Below, piece by piece: positions 1 through 12,950 of a stretch of DNA of 64,000 bases. The translations under genes were made by a program, and so were the position numbers. How positions within the stretch are numbered: the stretch's first letter is position 1; each line of letters starts with the position of its first letter. Source of the stretch: Pseudomonas tensinigenes (lineage in GTDB: Bacteria; Pseudomonadota; Gammaproteobacteria; Pseudomonadales; Pseudomonadaceae); the NCBI RefSeq assembly GCF_014268445.2, contig NZ_CP077089.1, positions 5,129,501 through 5,193,500 on the forward strand. Reading direction: 5' to 3'. The notes under the pieces were generated by a model that saw only the letters and a list, made by a program, of their open reading frames with translations, did no database searches and had not been told where the DNA came from.

Positions 1-497
1 TCGCTGCGGGTCAGCCCGGCGGCTTGCTCGCGAAAAAACACATCGCATTGTTCATCGTCAAAACGCAGCGTGCCGGCCGCCACTGGCGCCGCCAGCGATG
101 CCGGGCGCCGATCCAGCGCCACCCGACGCAGGATCGCTTCGATGCGCACATGCAACTCGGCCATGCTGAACGGCTTGGGCAAATAGTCGTCGGCGCCCAG
201 ACGAAAACCGCTGATGCGATCCGCCTCGGCGCCGAGGGCCGACATCAGCAGCACCGGCGTCGAATGGCTCTGGCGCAATTGCGTCAACACATTCAAACCG
301 TCCATGCCCGGCAGCAGGATATCCATCAGCACCACGTCGAACGGCTGGCGCGTGGCGATGCTCAGGCCTTCCTGGCCATTCTGGCACCAGGTCACCTGAA
401 AGCCGCTGCGGCCCAGATGTTCGTGAACATAGGCGCCGAGAACCGGATCGTCTTCGATGGAAAGAATGCGTGGCTGGCCAGCGGAAACAGGAGTCAT
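1..497 (-). CDS. OmpR-family response regulator, PirR-like (partial, 3' end missing)
   Basis: The visible part is the N-terminal receiver domain of a winged-helix response regulator. It shows the acidic pair (IEDD near residue 16), the phospho-acceptor aspartate in VLLMDILLPGMDG (written LMDIL here) and the conserved lysine in LPKPF. It then enters the linker to the DNA-binding domain and runs off the left edge. The gene starts at ATG 497 and is transcribed away from gacS. In P. aeruginosa the gene at this position beside gacS and ldhA is pirR, which controls a ferric-enterobactin receptor. Orthology is inferred from synteny and receiver similarity only, because the DNA-binding half is not in the window. 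Confidence 0.8.
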   Translation of the reverse strand, partial: MTPVSAGQPRILSIEDDPVLGAYVHEHLGRSGFQVTWCQNGQEGLSIATRQPFDVVLMDILLPGMDGLNVLTQLRQSHSTPVLLMSALGAEADRISGFRLGADDYLPKPFSMAELHVRIEAILRRVALDRRPASLAAPVAAGTLRFDDEQCDVFFREQAAGLTRS

Positions 498-716
498 GAG
501 TATCTGCAAGTAATTCTCAGTTGAGAGCGATTATTCAAGATTGTCGGACAGCGGGCAACTCAAGGTTGACCCACCTGACCAACGAGCACCCGCGCCCTGC
601 CCCATCGCGACAGCATTTTTCCGAAGATTGCCTGCGAGCAAATCGCTACACTGCGCCCATGTCGCGTGCCGGATGCACGCATGAGTCAACAGATCAGCGG
701 GATGCAGGAGATAGGC

Positions 717-3470
<2,754 letters not shown>

Positions 3471-3552
3471 TCCACGGCAATACCGGCCAACACCGGCAGC
3501 GCTAAAGTGGGGTCAGGTGATTCAATCCGTGTCGATGTTCCAGGAGGATTTC

Positions 3553-4542
3553 ATGCGCACGCTCGTTTTCAGTAGCCAGACCTATGACCGCGACAGCTTC
3601 CTCGCCGCCGATTGCCCGGCGGGTATCGAGTTGCACTTTCAACCGGCCCGGCTCAGTCTCGATACGGCGGCGCTGGCCAACGAACATGAAGTGGTCTGCG
3701 CGTTTATCAATGACGACCTCAGCGCTGCGGTACTGGAGCGCCTGGCTGCGGGCGGCACGCGCCTGATTGCCCTGCGCTCGGCCGGTTACAACCATGTCGA
3801 CCTGGCTGCGGCGAAACGCCTGGGACTGGCCGTGGTGCGAGTACCGGCCTACTCGCCACATGCGGTGGCCGAACACGCCGTGGCGCTGATCCTCGCCCTC
3901 AACCGTCGTCTGCACCGCGCCTATAACCGTACCCGTGAGGGCGACTTCAGCCTGCACGGTCTGACCGGTTTCGATCTGGTCGGCAAAACCGTGGGCATTG
4001 TCGGCACCGGGCAGATCGGCGCGACCTTCGCGAAAATCATGCGCGGTTTCGGTTGTGAGCTGCTCGCCTACGACCCCTTTCCCAACCCGGATGTTCTGGC
4101 ATTGGGTGCGCGCTATCTGAGCCTGCCGGAACTGCTCGCGCAGTCGCGGATCATCAGCCTGCACTGCCCGCTCAACGAGCACAGCAAACACCTGATCAAC
4201 CGCGATTCACTGGCGCACATGCAGGCGGGCGCGATGCTCATCAATACCGGTCGCGGCGGCCTGGTCGACACCCCGGCGCTGATTGACGCCTTGAAGGACG
4301 GCCAGCTCGGCTATCTCGGCCTGGATGTCTATGAAGAAGAGGCGCAACTGTTTTTCGAGGATCGCTCCGACCTGCCCTTGCAGGACGATGTGCTGGCGCG
4401 GTTGCTGACTTTTCCGAACGTGATCATCACCGCGCATCAGGCCTTTTTGACGCGTGAAGCATTGGGCGCAATTGCCGCGACGACCTTGCACAACATCGCG
4501 ACCTGGGCGGCGGGAACGCCACAGAACCAGGTCGAGGGCTGA
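3553..4542 (+). CDS. ldhA: D-lactate dehydrogenase (fermentative, 2-hydroxyacid dehydrogenase family)
   Basis: A cytoplasmic NADH-dependent enzyme that interconverts pyruvate and D-lactate. The product is 329 residues, normal for LdhA. It shows the Rossmann fingerprint GTGQIG (151-156), substrate Arg234 in NTGRGG, Glu263 in VYEEE and catalytic His295 in TAHQAF, which is the complete D-2-hydroxyacid dehydrogenase triad. ATG 3553 has a strong AGGAGG (3542-3547) five bases upstream; an upstream extension overlapping gacS is open but has no such signal. The gacS-ldhA order is conserved in Pseudomonas. Confidence 0.95.
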   Translation: MRTLVFSSQTYDRDSFLAADCPAGIELHFQPARLSLDTAALANEHEVVCAFINDDLSAAVLERLAAGGTRLIALRSAGYNHVDLAAAKRLGLAVVRVPAYSPHAVAEHAVALILALNRRLHRAYNRTREGDFSLHGLTGFDLVGKTVGIVGTGQIGATFAKIMRGFGCELLAYDPFPNPDVLALGARYLSLPELLAQSRIISLHCPLNEHSKHLINRDSLAHMQAGAMLINTGRGGLVDTPALIDALKDGQLGYLGLDVYEEEAQLFFEDRSDLPLQDDVLARLLTFPNVIITAHQAFLTREALGAIAATTLHNIATWAAGTPQNQVEG

Positions 4543-4555
4543 GATTTCTTTCAGC

Positions 4556-5008
4556 TTATTTCGGTGAAAGCGAAGACGCCAGAATCAGCAACGCCAGCCA
4601 GCCGAAGCCAAAAAAGCGCTGTTTCATCGAGTGGCCGTAGCGCAGCAGGAACCAGACGAAAACCATCGGCAGCAGGAAGATCATGATCTTCAGCCAGCCT
4701 TCCACCGGACGACTGCCGTCGGCATTGGCCTGCTCGGCAACAGGTTGCTCGGTTGGCTGCTGGCGCCGACGCCGCGCGGCGGCCGGCATGACTTTCGGTA
4801 AAGGTTGCGGTTCAGGCGCTGGCGCACTGACTTCGGGCACTGCCTTGTTACGCGGCAGACTGCCGAACGAAATTGTTGCAGCCTGTATGGGCGCGGCTGC
4901 GGTCTGCGCGTGTACTGCTTGCTCCGCCATTGGAGCCCCGCAATGAATGCACGCGTTGGCTTCGGAGCTGATGCTCTTCTTGCATTCATAACATTCGATC
5001 AGCGCCAT
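4556..5008 (-). CDS. Zinc-ribbon membrane protein of unknown function
   Basis: A 150-residue protein starting with a zinc ribbon (ECYECKK and CIHCGAP, two CxxC pairs within the first 25 residues). A Pro/Ala/Gln-rich linker with a basic stretch (ARRRRQQ) follows, and the end is hydrophobic (KIMIFLLPMVFVWFLL, then FGWLALLILASS), giving one or two membrane segments. The layout suggests a membrane-anchored protein with an N-terminal zinc-ribbon head. It converges on ldhA. I recognise the architecture but no named family. Confidence 0.75.
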   Translation of the reverse strand: MALIECYECKKSISSEANACIHCGAPMAEQAVHAQTAAAPIQAATISFGSLPRNKAVPEVSAPAPEPQPLPKVMPAAARRRRQQPTEQPVAEQANADGSRPVEGWLKIMIFLLPMVFVWFLLRYGHSMKQRFFGFGWLALLILASSLSPK

Positions 5009-5141
5009 GTTCCGTTCCTTCAGAGTCGAGGCCGGCAGTTTGCCATGAGCGTCGCTTCATTTGAACCGGATCGAAGGTCGCACGCGCGCATCATTCTGCA
5101 ATCAAGCCCGTGCTAGCATGTCGCGCATATTTGGAGGACCC

Positions 5142-5576
5142 ATGGTCGAACACGATTTCCGCTACACCCTGATGAACCCGCAACATACCCTCACCGAATG
5201 CCGCGCCCTCGTTCCAGGCCGCTATCAGGTCACCGGCAACGGTGGCTCGATCCGCATCGGTGACGCCCTGCTGGTCACCCTCAAAGGCAGCAAGGACTTG
5301 TCCATGCGCCTGACCGTTGAAACCGTCCGCCACCTGATCAACCCACCGGGCCAATGGACCGCGATGACCACGGGCCCAGTGTTCGGTGAACTGGCGATCC
5401 ACACCTGGCAGGTCAACTGCGACAGCTGTGCCAAAGAGCTGAGCTTCGAATTCGCTGTAGACGCCAAACTCGGCAAAACCGCTGAGAAACCGGCTGCCAC
5501 CGCACGTATCGCCGAGCTCGGCTGGAAAGCGGTCGGCGATAAACACCTGTGCCCGAAATGCCAGGAGCCTGCGTGA
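5142..5576 (+). CDS. Hypothetical protein with a C-terminal zinc-binding cysteine set
   Basis: ATG 5142 is preceded by GGAGG with good spacing; in-frame codons further upstream lack this. The 144-residue product has no signal peptide or membrane segment. It has two cysteine pairs, CDSC near the middle and CPKC at the C-terminus, which could bind one metal. The stop overlaps the start of the lipoprotein gene (TGATG), so the two are translationally coupled. I do not recognise the family. Confidence 0.8.
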   Translation: MVEHDFRYTLMNPQHTLTECRALVPGRYQVTGNGGSIRIGDALLVTLKGSKDLSMRLTVETVRHLINPPGQWTAMTTGPVFGELAIHTWQVNCDSCAKELSFEFAVDAKLGKTAEKPAATARIAELGWKAVGDKHLCPKCQEPA

Positions 5577-5980
5577 TGAAACGCCTTGCCCTGACCGCGC
5601 TGGTGGGTGCCGGCCTGGTGGGTTGCGCCGCCGAACCCGTGCAACTGCAACAGAACCGCAGCTACATTCTGGAGTGGATCGGCGAGCGGCCGTTGATGGA
5701 TTACAGCCATTTGACCGTGACCCTCGGCGATGATGGTCGCGCCTACGGCAACGGTGGCTGCAACCATTGGTTCGCGCCGTACACGCTGGAAGGTGACAAG
5801 CTGACCTTCGGCAAGATCGGCAAGACCCGCAAACTGTGCGCCCCGGCGCTGATGGAGCAGGAACAACGCTTTCTGCAGGCGCTGGAGCATGTCCAGCGCT
5901 GGGACATCTCGCCGATCGAGCAGATGCGCTTCTGGCCGGCTGAAGGCAAGCCGTTGCGCTGGTGGCTGGAAGAAGGCTAA
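5576..5980 (+). CDS. META-domain (HslJ-like) lipoprotein
   Basis: A 134-residue protein with a lipoprotein signal ending in the lipobox LVGC (Cys near 16), so probably anchored in an outer membrane facing the periplasm. The body resembles META/HslJ domains: a GDDGRAYGNGGCNHW segment (the 'G-x-GGCN' hallmark), then a threonine/lysine strand and LCAPALMEQE. It starts at ATG 5576 overlapping the previous stop, with AGGAG at 5562-5566. HslJ is linked to novobiocin tolerance in E. coli; a role in envelope stress is only inference here. Confidence 0.85.
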   Translation: MKRLALTALVGAGLVGCAAEPVQLQQNRSYILEWIGERPLMDYSHLTVTLGDDGRAYGNGGCNHWFAPYTLEGDKLTFGKIGKTRKLCAPALMEQEQRFLQALEHVQRWDISPIEQMRFWPAEGKPLRWWLEEG

Positions 5981-5984
5981 AAAG

Positions 5985-6355
5985 CCCTCACCCTGACCCT
6001 CTCCCAGAGGGAGAGGGGACTGATTGGGGGATATTGGAGAGCTACGCCGACCTGAACGGCCTATGCAGAATCCATAATCGACTGGATCTTTTAGGTCGGT
6101 GAGTCTGCCAAAGCCCTCACCCTAGCCCTCTCCCAAAGGGAGAGGGGACTGATTGGGGGATATTGGGGAGCTACGCCGACCTGAACGGCCATCGCCGAAT
6201 CCATAATCGATCGAATCCCGCTCTGGCGACTGCCTAATCGAGCGGATCTGGTTTTGGTGAATTCACAATCGACTCAATCTCTCAGGTCGATGTAACCCGT
6301 CAGACACCTCGGTCGGCCCCCTCTCCCTCCGGGAGAGGGCTGGGGTGAGGGGCTT
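5985..6355. repeat. Mosaic intergenic repeat (CCCTCACCC...GGGAGAGGGG family)
   Basis: This 370-bp gap has no gene. It holds two tandem copies (from 5987 and 6114) of a module made of a CCCTCTCCCNNAGGGAGAGG hairpin, then ACTGATTGGGGGAT, then CTACGCCGACCTGAA, then ATCCATAATCGA. Near 6310-6355 there is an inverted copy of the hairpin arm (CCCTCTCCCTCCGGGAGAGG, GGGGTGAGGG). The same module set recurs at 15688-16003, so it is a dispersed family rather than a local duplication. Confidence 0.85.
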
Positions 6356-6361
6356 TTGACG

Positions 6362-6829
6362 TTACTGGGTCGCCTGCAACGCCTCAAGCTTCGCCATCAC
6401 CCCCGCCGCCGTCTGCTCCCCCATCAACTGCTCACGCACCTTGCCCTTGTTGTCGATGATGTACGTCACCGGCAGTGCCTCACTGCGCGGCAACTCGAAC
6501 AACTCCGCCGGATCCTGCGCCAGCACGGTGAACTTGATGCCCAGCTTCTCGCTGGCGTCTTTCAGCTCCACACCCTGCACGTTGTCGAAGTTGACCCCGA
6601 AGACGCCAACGTTCTTGCTCTTCAATTCATCAGCCAGATGATTGAGTTCCGGAATTTCGGTCCGGCACGGGCCACACCATTCAGCCCAGTAGTTGAGCAC
6701 TACCCACTGTTTGTCCAAGCGCTCGGACGCTACTTTCTGACCATTCTGGTCGATACCGTAATCATTGCCGCAGCCCCCCAGCATCAACGCCCCGATTATC
6801 GTCAATGCCGCTGCCAATCGCCGTGTCAT
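6362..6829 (-). CDS. TlpA-family thioredoxin-like lipoprotein
   Basis: A 155-residue thiol-disulfide protein exported as a lipoprotein (LMLGGC lipobox at about residue 20). The active site is WCGPC inside a TlpA/ResA-type fold (VVLNYWAEWCGPC, later the cis-proline region ALPVTYIID). Members of this family reduce disulfides in periplasmic or membrane-attached targets. It is divergent from the following ArsC-family gene and sits beside the mosaic repeat. Its specific partner is unknown. Confidence 0.88.
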   Translation of the reverse strand: MTRRLAAALTIIGALMLGGCGNDYGIDQNGQKVASERLDKQWVVLNYWAEWCGPCRTEIPELNHLADELKSKNVGVFGVNFDNVQGVELKDASEKLGIKFTVLAQDPAELFELPRSEALPVTYIIDNKGKVREQLMGEQTAAGVMAKLEALQATQ

Positions 6830-6942
6830 GTCGTGTTCCTTGTGAAAATTTGAAGGCGCCTGCGACCCATTGCCTCCGAAGGTTCTGGATTGCGCGCTGC
6901 ACAGTTAGAATAGCCGCCACTTTACGCCAGAAGCGACCCGCC

Positions 6943-7889
<947 letters not shown>

Positions 7890-7890
7890 G

Positions 7891-8316
7891 ATGGCGAAGA
7901 AGCCGAAGATTCTGCCGAGTGTCGAGTGGCTTGAGCCGCGCGTGAAAGCGATGCGGGTTGTCAGCCTGCTGAGCTTTTTCGCTTTGGCCGGATTGCTCGC
8001 TGCGTACTATCTGGTCTTCGCCGACCTGCATGGTGCACGGCCGTGGGTGATTCTGCTGGTCGAGTTGATCCCGTGGATTGTCCTTGCGCCGGCGATGATC
8101 ATGGGCAGCGCCCGTGGGCATTCATGGATGTGTTTTGTGGTGAATCTGTATTTCATCAAGGGCGCACTGGCGGCGTATGACCCGAACCGGCAGTGGTTTG
8201 GCGTGCTGGAGATGGTTGCGAGCCTGGCGGTGTTCTGCTCGGCGCTGCTGTATGTGCGGTGGCGGTATCAGCTGAATCGCAAGTTGGCAGGTGAAGGCGA
8301 GATCTCCGTCGCCTAA
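7891..8316 (+). CDS. DUF2069 inner-membrane protein
   Basis: A 141-residue protein with a short cytoplasmic basic start and about four hydrophobic segments (near 27-45, 55-75, 80-100 and 108-125). This size, topology and position directly after wrbA match the DUF2069 family of predicted membrane proteins. Its function is unknown. It starts one base after the wrbA stop and is the last gene of that operon, ending just before a REP pair. Confidence 0.85.
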   Translation: MAKKPKILPSVEWLEPRVKAMRVVSLLSFFALAGLLAAYYLVFADLHGARPWVILLVELIPWIVLAPAMIMGSARGHSWMCFVVNLYFIKGALAAYDPNRQWFGVLEMVASLAVFCSALLYVRWRYQLNRKLAGEGEISVA

Positions 8317-8322
8317 ACGGAC

Positions 8323-8398
8323 GCCTTCGCGAGCAGGCTCGCTCCCACAGGGGAAAGCATTCCAAACTGTGGGAACGAGCCTGCTCGCGAATGGGGCG
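8323..8398. repeat. REP inverted pair (REPIN)
   Basis: Two REP sequences in opposite orientation (CGCGAGCAGGCTCGCTCCCAC and its inverse) separated by about 20 bp. They can fold as one long hairpin between the convergent DUF2069 and glycosylase genes. Confidence 0.92.
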
Positions 8399-8406
8399 AC
8401 GCGGTG

Positions 8407-9081
8407 TTAATGGTTAACGGTGTAAGCGAGCATCATCGAAATCTGGCTCATCGCCCGCCCGCCACTCTGTTCGTGCCACTGGTTGAACACATCCTGCACG
8501 ATCGCCAGATCGCGCAGACTGGTCGGCACCTTGTCGACAATCTTCTGTGCATTCAGCGCCGCGACCACGTCGTAGCTCGGCACGAACGTGTCCTTGCCAA
8601 CCATGCGCAAAAACCGCGGTGCCGACAGCCCGCCCAGTTGATGGCCGTGCTTTTTCAGGTACGTCCATAAACCGACGATATCGGTCACCGGCCAGTCGGC
8701 AATCAGCGCACCGAAACTGCCCTTCTCCTTCTCCACATCGAGAATGAACTGCGCATTGCGCGGCACGCTTTTCAGTTTGCCGAGATGGCGAATGATCCGC
8801 GCGTCCTGCATCAGACGCTCAAGGTGTTCGGCGCTCATCAGCACGACTTTTTCCGGGTCGAACTTGAAGAACACTTCTTCGAAGGCCGGCCACTTGGCGT
8901 CGACCAGGCTGTGCTTGAGGCCGGCACGGAACACGCGCAGGGCCATGGTCGAGAGGTAGCGGTCGTCGCTGATCTTGCGCAGTTGCGCCGGGGTTTTGGG
9001 AACGGGCAGATGGGCTTCCAGTTCAGCCGCCGAACCGAAGCGGTTCAGACAGTATTCGTGCAGCCACTTGTAATCGCGCAT
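8407..9081 (-). CDS. DNA-3-methyladenine glycosylase I-like protein
   Basis: A 224-residue protein of the HhH-GPD-related 3-methyladenine glycosylase I family, which excises alkylated adenine in base-excision repair. Visible signs are the aromatic, helix-rich core (MRDYKWLHEYCLNRFG, later DARIIRHLGKLKSVPRNAQ) and the segment GGLSAPRFLRMVGKDTF. The zinc cysteines and histidines of classical Tag are not clear, so it belongs to a divergent branch. ATG 9081 has AGGAGAG upstream; a longer start is possible but unsupported. Confidence 0.75.
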   Translation of the reverse strand: MRDYKWLHEYCLNRFGSAAELEAHLPVPKTPAQLRKISDDRYLSTMALRVFRAGLKHSLVDAKWPAFEEVFFKFDPEKVVLMSAEHLERLMQDARIIRHLGKLKSVPRNAQFILDVEKEKGSFGALIADWPVTDIVGLWTYLKKHGHQLGGLSAPRFLRMVGKDTFVPSYDVVAALNAQKIVDKVPTSLRDLAIVQDVFNQWHEQSGGRAMSQISMMLAYTVNH

Positions 9082-9112
9082 GCCCTCTCCTATTGAATGA
9101 AGCGAAGAAACC

Positions 9113-9204
9113 AACGTGGGAGCGAGCCTGCTCGCGAAGTGGGAGTCTCAGTCAACAAATCAGTTGAATGACACACCGCTTTCGCGAGCAGGCTCGCTCC
9201 CACA
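9113..9204. repeat. REP inverted pair (REPIN)
   Basis: Inverted REP copies (GTGGGAGCGAGCCTGCTCGCGA and TTTCGCGAGCAGGCTCGCTC) separated by about 45 bp, between the glycosylase and ttcA. Confidence 0.92.
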
Positions 9205-9215
9205 TTTGAAGTTGT

Positions 9216-10040
9216 TTACAGGTTGACGACGTTAACGAAGCGCGAAGCCGCGGTCTCGTCGATCTTCAGGCTGGTGAAGTCGAACAGGTTGCGATCGGCC
9301 AGTTGCGACGGGATCACGTTCTGCAGACTGCGGAAGATGCTTTCAGTTCGACCGGGGGTCTTGCGCTCCCAGTCCAGAAGCATTTCCTTGACCACCTGAC
9401 GTTGCAGGTTTTCCTGCGAACCGCAGAGGTTGCACGGGATGATCGGGAACTCCTTCAAATCCGAGTACGCCTGAATGTCTTTCTCGTTGCAGTACGCCAG
9501 TGGACGAATCACCACGTTGCGGCCGTCATCGGCGCGCAGCTTCGGCGGCATGGCTTTAAGCGAACCGTTGAAGAACATGTTGAGGAAGAACGTCTCGACG
9601 ATGTCGTCGCGGTGATGACCGAGGGCCATTTTCGTCGCACCGATTTCATCGGCAAAGGTGTACAGCGTGCCGCGACGCAGGCGCGAACACAGCGAGCAGG
9701 TGGTCTTGCCTTCCGGGATCAGTTCCTTGACCACCGAATAGGTGTCTTTCTCGACGATGTGGTACTCGACGCCCAGCTCTTTCAGATAGGCCGGCAGCAC
9801 ATGCTCTGGGAACCCCGGCTGCTTCTGGTCCATGTTCACCGCGACGATCTCGAACTTGATCGGGGCAACCTTCTGCAGGTGCAGGAGCACGTCGAGCATG
9901 GTGTAGCTGTCCTTGCCCCCGGACAGGCAGACCATGACCTTGTCGCCGTCTTCAATCATGTTGAAGTCAGCAACCGCTTCGCCGGCCAGGCGGCGCAGGC
10001 GCTTTTGCAGTTTGTTCTGGTTGACCGTAAGAGTGCCCAT
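9216..10040 (-). CDS. ttcA: tRNA 2-thiocytidine(32) synthetase TtcA
   Basis: This cytoplasmic enzyme adds sulfur to cytidine 32 of tRNAs using ATP and an Fe-S cluster. The product is 274 residues, the normal length. The PP-loop SGGKDS is at residues 40-45, the first cluster cysteines are C115 and C118 (CSLC), and a later CNLC pair near 205 is present. ATG 10040 begins the family's standard [11 protein letters not shown]; the frame is open further upstream but without homology. Confidence 0.96.
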   Translation of the reverse strand: MGTLTVNQNKLQKRLRRLAGEAVADFNMIEDGDKVMVCLSGGKDSYTMLDVLLHLQKVAPIKFEIVAVNMDQKQPGFPEHVLPAYLKELGVEYHIVEKDTYSVVKELIPEGKTTCSLCSRLRRGTLYTFADEIGATKMALGHHRDDIVETFFLNMFFNGSLKAMPPKLRADDGRNVVIRPLAYCNEKDIQAYSDLKEFPIIPCNLCGSQENLQRQVVKEMLLDWERKTPGRTESIFRSLQNVIPSQLADRNLFDFTSLKIDETAASRFVNVVNL

Positions 10041-10328
10041 GACGCGAAATCCGTGAGGTGTGACGAAAGGCCGGCATTTTACGCAAAAACCCCGGCGTTG
10101 TGGGCACAGGTTGTCGCGGTCAGCCGACAACGGGTTAACAGACCCCGAGGCGATTACCCGCCCTGTTTACAGCGCGATTTGCTCTAAGCCCCTAATACCT
10201 GTGCGGGTAAGACCTTTCTATACTGCGACATAAGGTCGCACACATCTGAAGACCTGTATTTGCTCGGCCACCTTGGCCCGTAGGCGCTCCGCTGGGGGGC
10301 GATGGCAATAACAAGAGGAGTGACTGGC

Positions 10329-10931
10329 ATGATCCATCACGTAGTGGGACTTTTTACCCACCCCGATCAGGAATGGAAGGAAATCCGTGGCGACCAAGAG
10401 GAAAGCATCAGCCACATGTACCTCACCCACACGTTGATTCTGGCGGCGATCCCCGCTGTCTCGGCGTTTATCGGCACTACTCAGGTCGGCTGGGTGATCG
10501 GTAACCGCGCGCCGGTGATGCTGACCTTTGAAAGCGCACTGTGGATGACGATCATGTCGTACCTGGCCATGCTCGGCGGCGTCGCGGTCATGGGTGCCTT
10601 CGTGCACTGGATGGCGCGTACCTATGACGCCAACCCGAGTCTGGCCCGTTGTGTCGCATTTGCCACTTATACCGCGACACCGTTGTTCGTCGGCGGTCTG
10701 GCGGCGCTGTATCCGCATATGTGGCTGGGGATGATCGTCGGCACAGCGGCCATCTGCTACACGGTTTATCTGTTGTACGTTGGGCTGCCGACGTTCATGA
10801 ATATTCCGTCGGACGAGGGCTTCCTGTTTTCCAGTTCGGTGCTGGCGGTGGGTCTGGTGGTGCTGGTCGCCATCATGGCATTCACCGTGATTGTCTGGGG
10901 GCTGGGCGTCGGGCCTGTGTATACGAACTGA
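10329..10931 (+). CDS. Yip1-family inner-membrane protein
   Basis: A 200-residue protein with five or so hydrophobic segments (near 35-55, 70-95, 105-125, 130-155 and 172-195). It starts MIHHVVGLFTHPDQEW, the usual opening of Pseudomonas Yip1-domain proteins. ATG 10329 lies 8 nt after GAGGAG; an in-frame GTG three codons upstream overlaps that site and is less likely. It sits divergently next to ttcA, as in other pseudomonads. Its function is unknown. Confidence 0.88.
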   Translation: MIHHVVGLFTHPDQEWKEIRGDQEESISHMYLTHTLILAAIPAVSAFIGTTQVGWVIGNRAPVMLTFESALWMTIMSYLAMLGGVAVMGAFVHWMARTYDANPSLARCVAFATYTATPLFVGGLAALYPHMWLGMIVGTAAICYTVYLLYVGLPTFMNIPSDEGFLFSSSVLAVGLVVLVAIMAFTVIVWGLGVGPVYTN

Positions 10932-10949
10932 CTCGACAGGCTGATCACA

Positions 10950-10976
10950 GGCCGCCGCAAGGCGGCCTTGTCGTTT
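10950..10976 (+). terminator. Terminator after the Yip1 gene
   Basis: A GGCCGCC stem pairs with GGCGGCC across a GCAA tetraloop and is followed by the T-rich TTGTCGTTT, 19 bp after the stop codon. Confidence 0.8.
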
Positions 10977-11058
10977 CAAGGATGACCATTCGGCAGCTCG
11001 GCGATTCGCAAGTCCACAGGGTTGCGGCATACTCGACGCCTCTGGAGATCCATCAAGC

Positions 11059-11553
11059 ATGCCCGAGCAACTCAATACCCGCGTCGAAGACTGTTACCAA
11101 CTCGCTGAATCCTTTTTCAAACGTTCTTTCCCACGCCCTGTCGTCAGCCTCAAGCTGCGCGGGCAAAAAGCCGGTGTCGCGCATCTGCACGAGAATCTGC
11201 TGCGCTTCAATCCGCAGCTGTACCGGGAAAACACCGAACACTTCCTCAAGCAGACCGTGGCCCACGAAGTCGCGCACCTGATCGCCCATCAGCTGTTCGG
11301 CGACCGTATCCAGCCGCATGGCGAGGAATGGCAATTGATCATGCGCGGCGTTTACGAACTGCCGCCGGATCGCTGCCACACCTATGCAATCAAACGCCGC
11401 AGCGTGACCCGCTATATCTACAAATGCCCGTGCGCGGACAGCGATTTTCCGTTTTCGGCGCAGCGCCATAGTCTGGTGCGGCAGGGGCGGCGGTATTTGT
11501 GTCGGCGCTGCCGGAATACCTTGGTGTTCAGTGGTGAGATGCGCGTCGAATAG
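11059..11553 (+). CDS. sprT: SprT-family zinc metalloprotease-like protein
   Basis: A 164-residue protein with the zinc-binding motif HEVAH (residues 69-73), as in SprT/Spartan proteases. A C-terminal zinc ribbon follows (YKCPC and CRRCRN). Eukaryotic relatives cut DNA-protein crosslinks; the bacterial role is less clear. The start ATG 11059 fits the family length. It is followed by a REP pair. Confidence 0.93.
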   Translation: MPEQLNTRVEDCYQLAESFFKRSFPRPVVSLKLRGQKAGVAHLHENLLRFNPQLYRENTEHFLKQTVAHEVAHLIAHQLFGDRIQPHGEEWQLIMRGVYELPPDRCHTYAIKRRSVTRYIYKCPCADSDFPFSAQRHSLVRQGRRYLCRRCRNTLVFSGEMRVE

Positions 11554-11576
11554 CCCGGATTTGCGGTGCCTGTGCC

Positions 11577-11653
11577 GGCCCCTTCGCGAGCAGGCTCGCT
11601 CCCACATTTGGAATGCGGCCCACTGTGGGAGCGAGCCTGCTCGCGAAGGAGCC
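11577..11653. repeat. REP inverted pair (REPIN)
   Basis: TTCGCGAGCAGGCTCGCTCCC and its inverse, separated by about 30 bp, between the convergent sprT and CoA-transferase genes. Confidence 0.92.
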
Positions 11654-11663
11654 GGTACAGGCA

Positions 11664-12845
11664 CTAGAGAATCACTTTGGAAGCACGCAATTCGGCAATC
11701 CGCTCAGCACTAAGCCCCAACTCCGCCAACACCTGATCCGTATGCTGCCCCAACACCGCGCCAACATGCCGCGGCGCCGGCAACGCTTTGGAAAACTTCA
11801 ACGGACAGGCCATTTGCGCCTGCGTCGTGCCATCCCCGCGCGGCACCTGCGTCACCAGTTTCCGAGCCTGCAACTGCGGATGGCGCACCGCCTCACCCAG
11901 ACTCAACACCGGCTCGACACACGCATCGATCCCGGCAAACATTTCGCACAGTTCGGCAAAGTCATGCTTTTCGAACTCCACCGTCAGCGCGTATTTCAAC
12001 GCCCGCTGCTGCTCAGGCTTGGGCGACAAACCCTGCGCCGCCAAATCCGGCCGCCCCAGCGCCGTACACAGTTGCTGCATGAACCCCGGCTCCAGACTGC
12101 CTACCGACATCCAGCGGCCATCACGGGATCGGTAATAATCGTAAAAACTACCGCCATTGAGCATCTGATCCTCCCACGCTGGTTCTTCGCCGCAAGCCAG
12201 ATAGCCGGAACCGGCCATGGCATTCAGGCTGAATGCGCAATCGGTCATGCTCACATCCAGATGCGTGCCCTGCCCGCTCTGCTGCCGCGCAATCACCGCC
12301 GCCAACAAGCCGATCACCCCATGCAGCGAACCACCGGCGACATCCGCCACTTGCATGCCCAGCGGCAACGGGCCGCTGTCGGCGCGCCCGGTGTAACTGG
12401 AAAGCCCGGCCAGCGCCAGATAGTTGATGTCATGCCCGGCGCGATCCTTGTACGGCCCGGTCTGGCCGTAACCGGTGATCGACACGTAGATCAGCTTCGG
12501 ATTGATCGCCTTCAGCGCGTCATAACCCAGACCCAGACGTTCCATCACACCGGGGCGAAACTGTTCCAACACGATGTCGTAATCGCCCAGCAACTGCTTG
12601 ACCACTTCCAGAGCTTCGGGCTGCTTCAAATCCAGCGCCAGGCTGCGCTTGTTGCGATTGAGGTAGGCGTGACTGGCCGAGACTCCGCCATCATGCGGCG
12701 GCAATACCCGCAGCAGGTCCATGCGCGTCGGCGATTCGATGCGCAGCACTTCAGCGCCCATGTCCGCCAGCAACAGCGAGGCGAATGGCCCGGGTAGCAA
12801 TGTTGAGAAATCGAGGATTTTCAGTGAGGCCAGCGGTGCGGACAT
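11664..12845 (-). CDS. CaiB/BaiF family CoA-transferase, alpha-methylacyl-CoA racemase-like
   Basis: A 393-residue class III CoA-transferase superfamily protein. The N-terminus has the family CoA-binding pattern (KILDFSTLLPGPFAS, LLADMGAEVLRIE). AGHDINYLALAG and QVADVAGGSLHG carry the His/Asp pair used by alpha-methylacyl-CoA racemases, so epimerising 2-methyl-branched acyl-CoAs is the likeliest activity. ATG 12845 follows AAGGAG with 8-nt spacing. A true CoA transfer reaction cannot be excluded. It lies near the AraC gene at 14677 but not in an operon with it. Confidence 0.88.
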   Translation of the reverse strand: MSAPLASLKILDFSTLLPGPFASLLLADMGAEVLRIESPTRMDLLRVLPPHDGGVSASHAYLNRNKRSLALDLKQPEALEVVKQLLGDYDIVLEQFRPGVMERLGLGYDALKAINPKLIYVSITGYGQTGPYKDRAGHDINYLALAGLSSYTGRADSGPLPLGMQVADVAGGSLHGVIGLLAAVIARQQSGQGTHLDVSMTDCAFSLNAMAGSGYLACGEEPAWEDQMLNGGSFYDYYRSRDGRWMSVGSLEPGFMQQLCTALGRPDLAAQGLSPKPEQQRALKYALTVEFEKHDFAELCEMFAGIDACVEPVLSLGEAVRHPQLQARKLVTQVPRGDGTTQAQMACPLKFSKALPAPRHVGAVLGQHTDQVLAELGLSAERIAELRASKVIL

Positions 12846-12950
12846 GGGCGAACTCCTTGGGCGATGCACTCAGCCTAGGCAGCGATACCGCCTACGGCAA
12901 TCACCGGAAATGTCAGCGGGTGTGACCGTTACGCTCAAATCGCAGGCAAG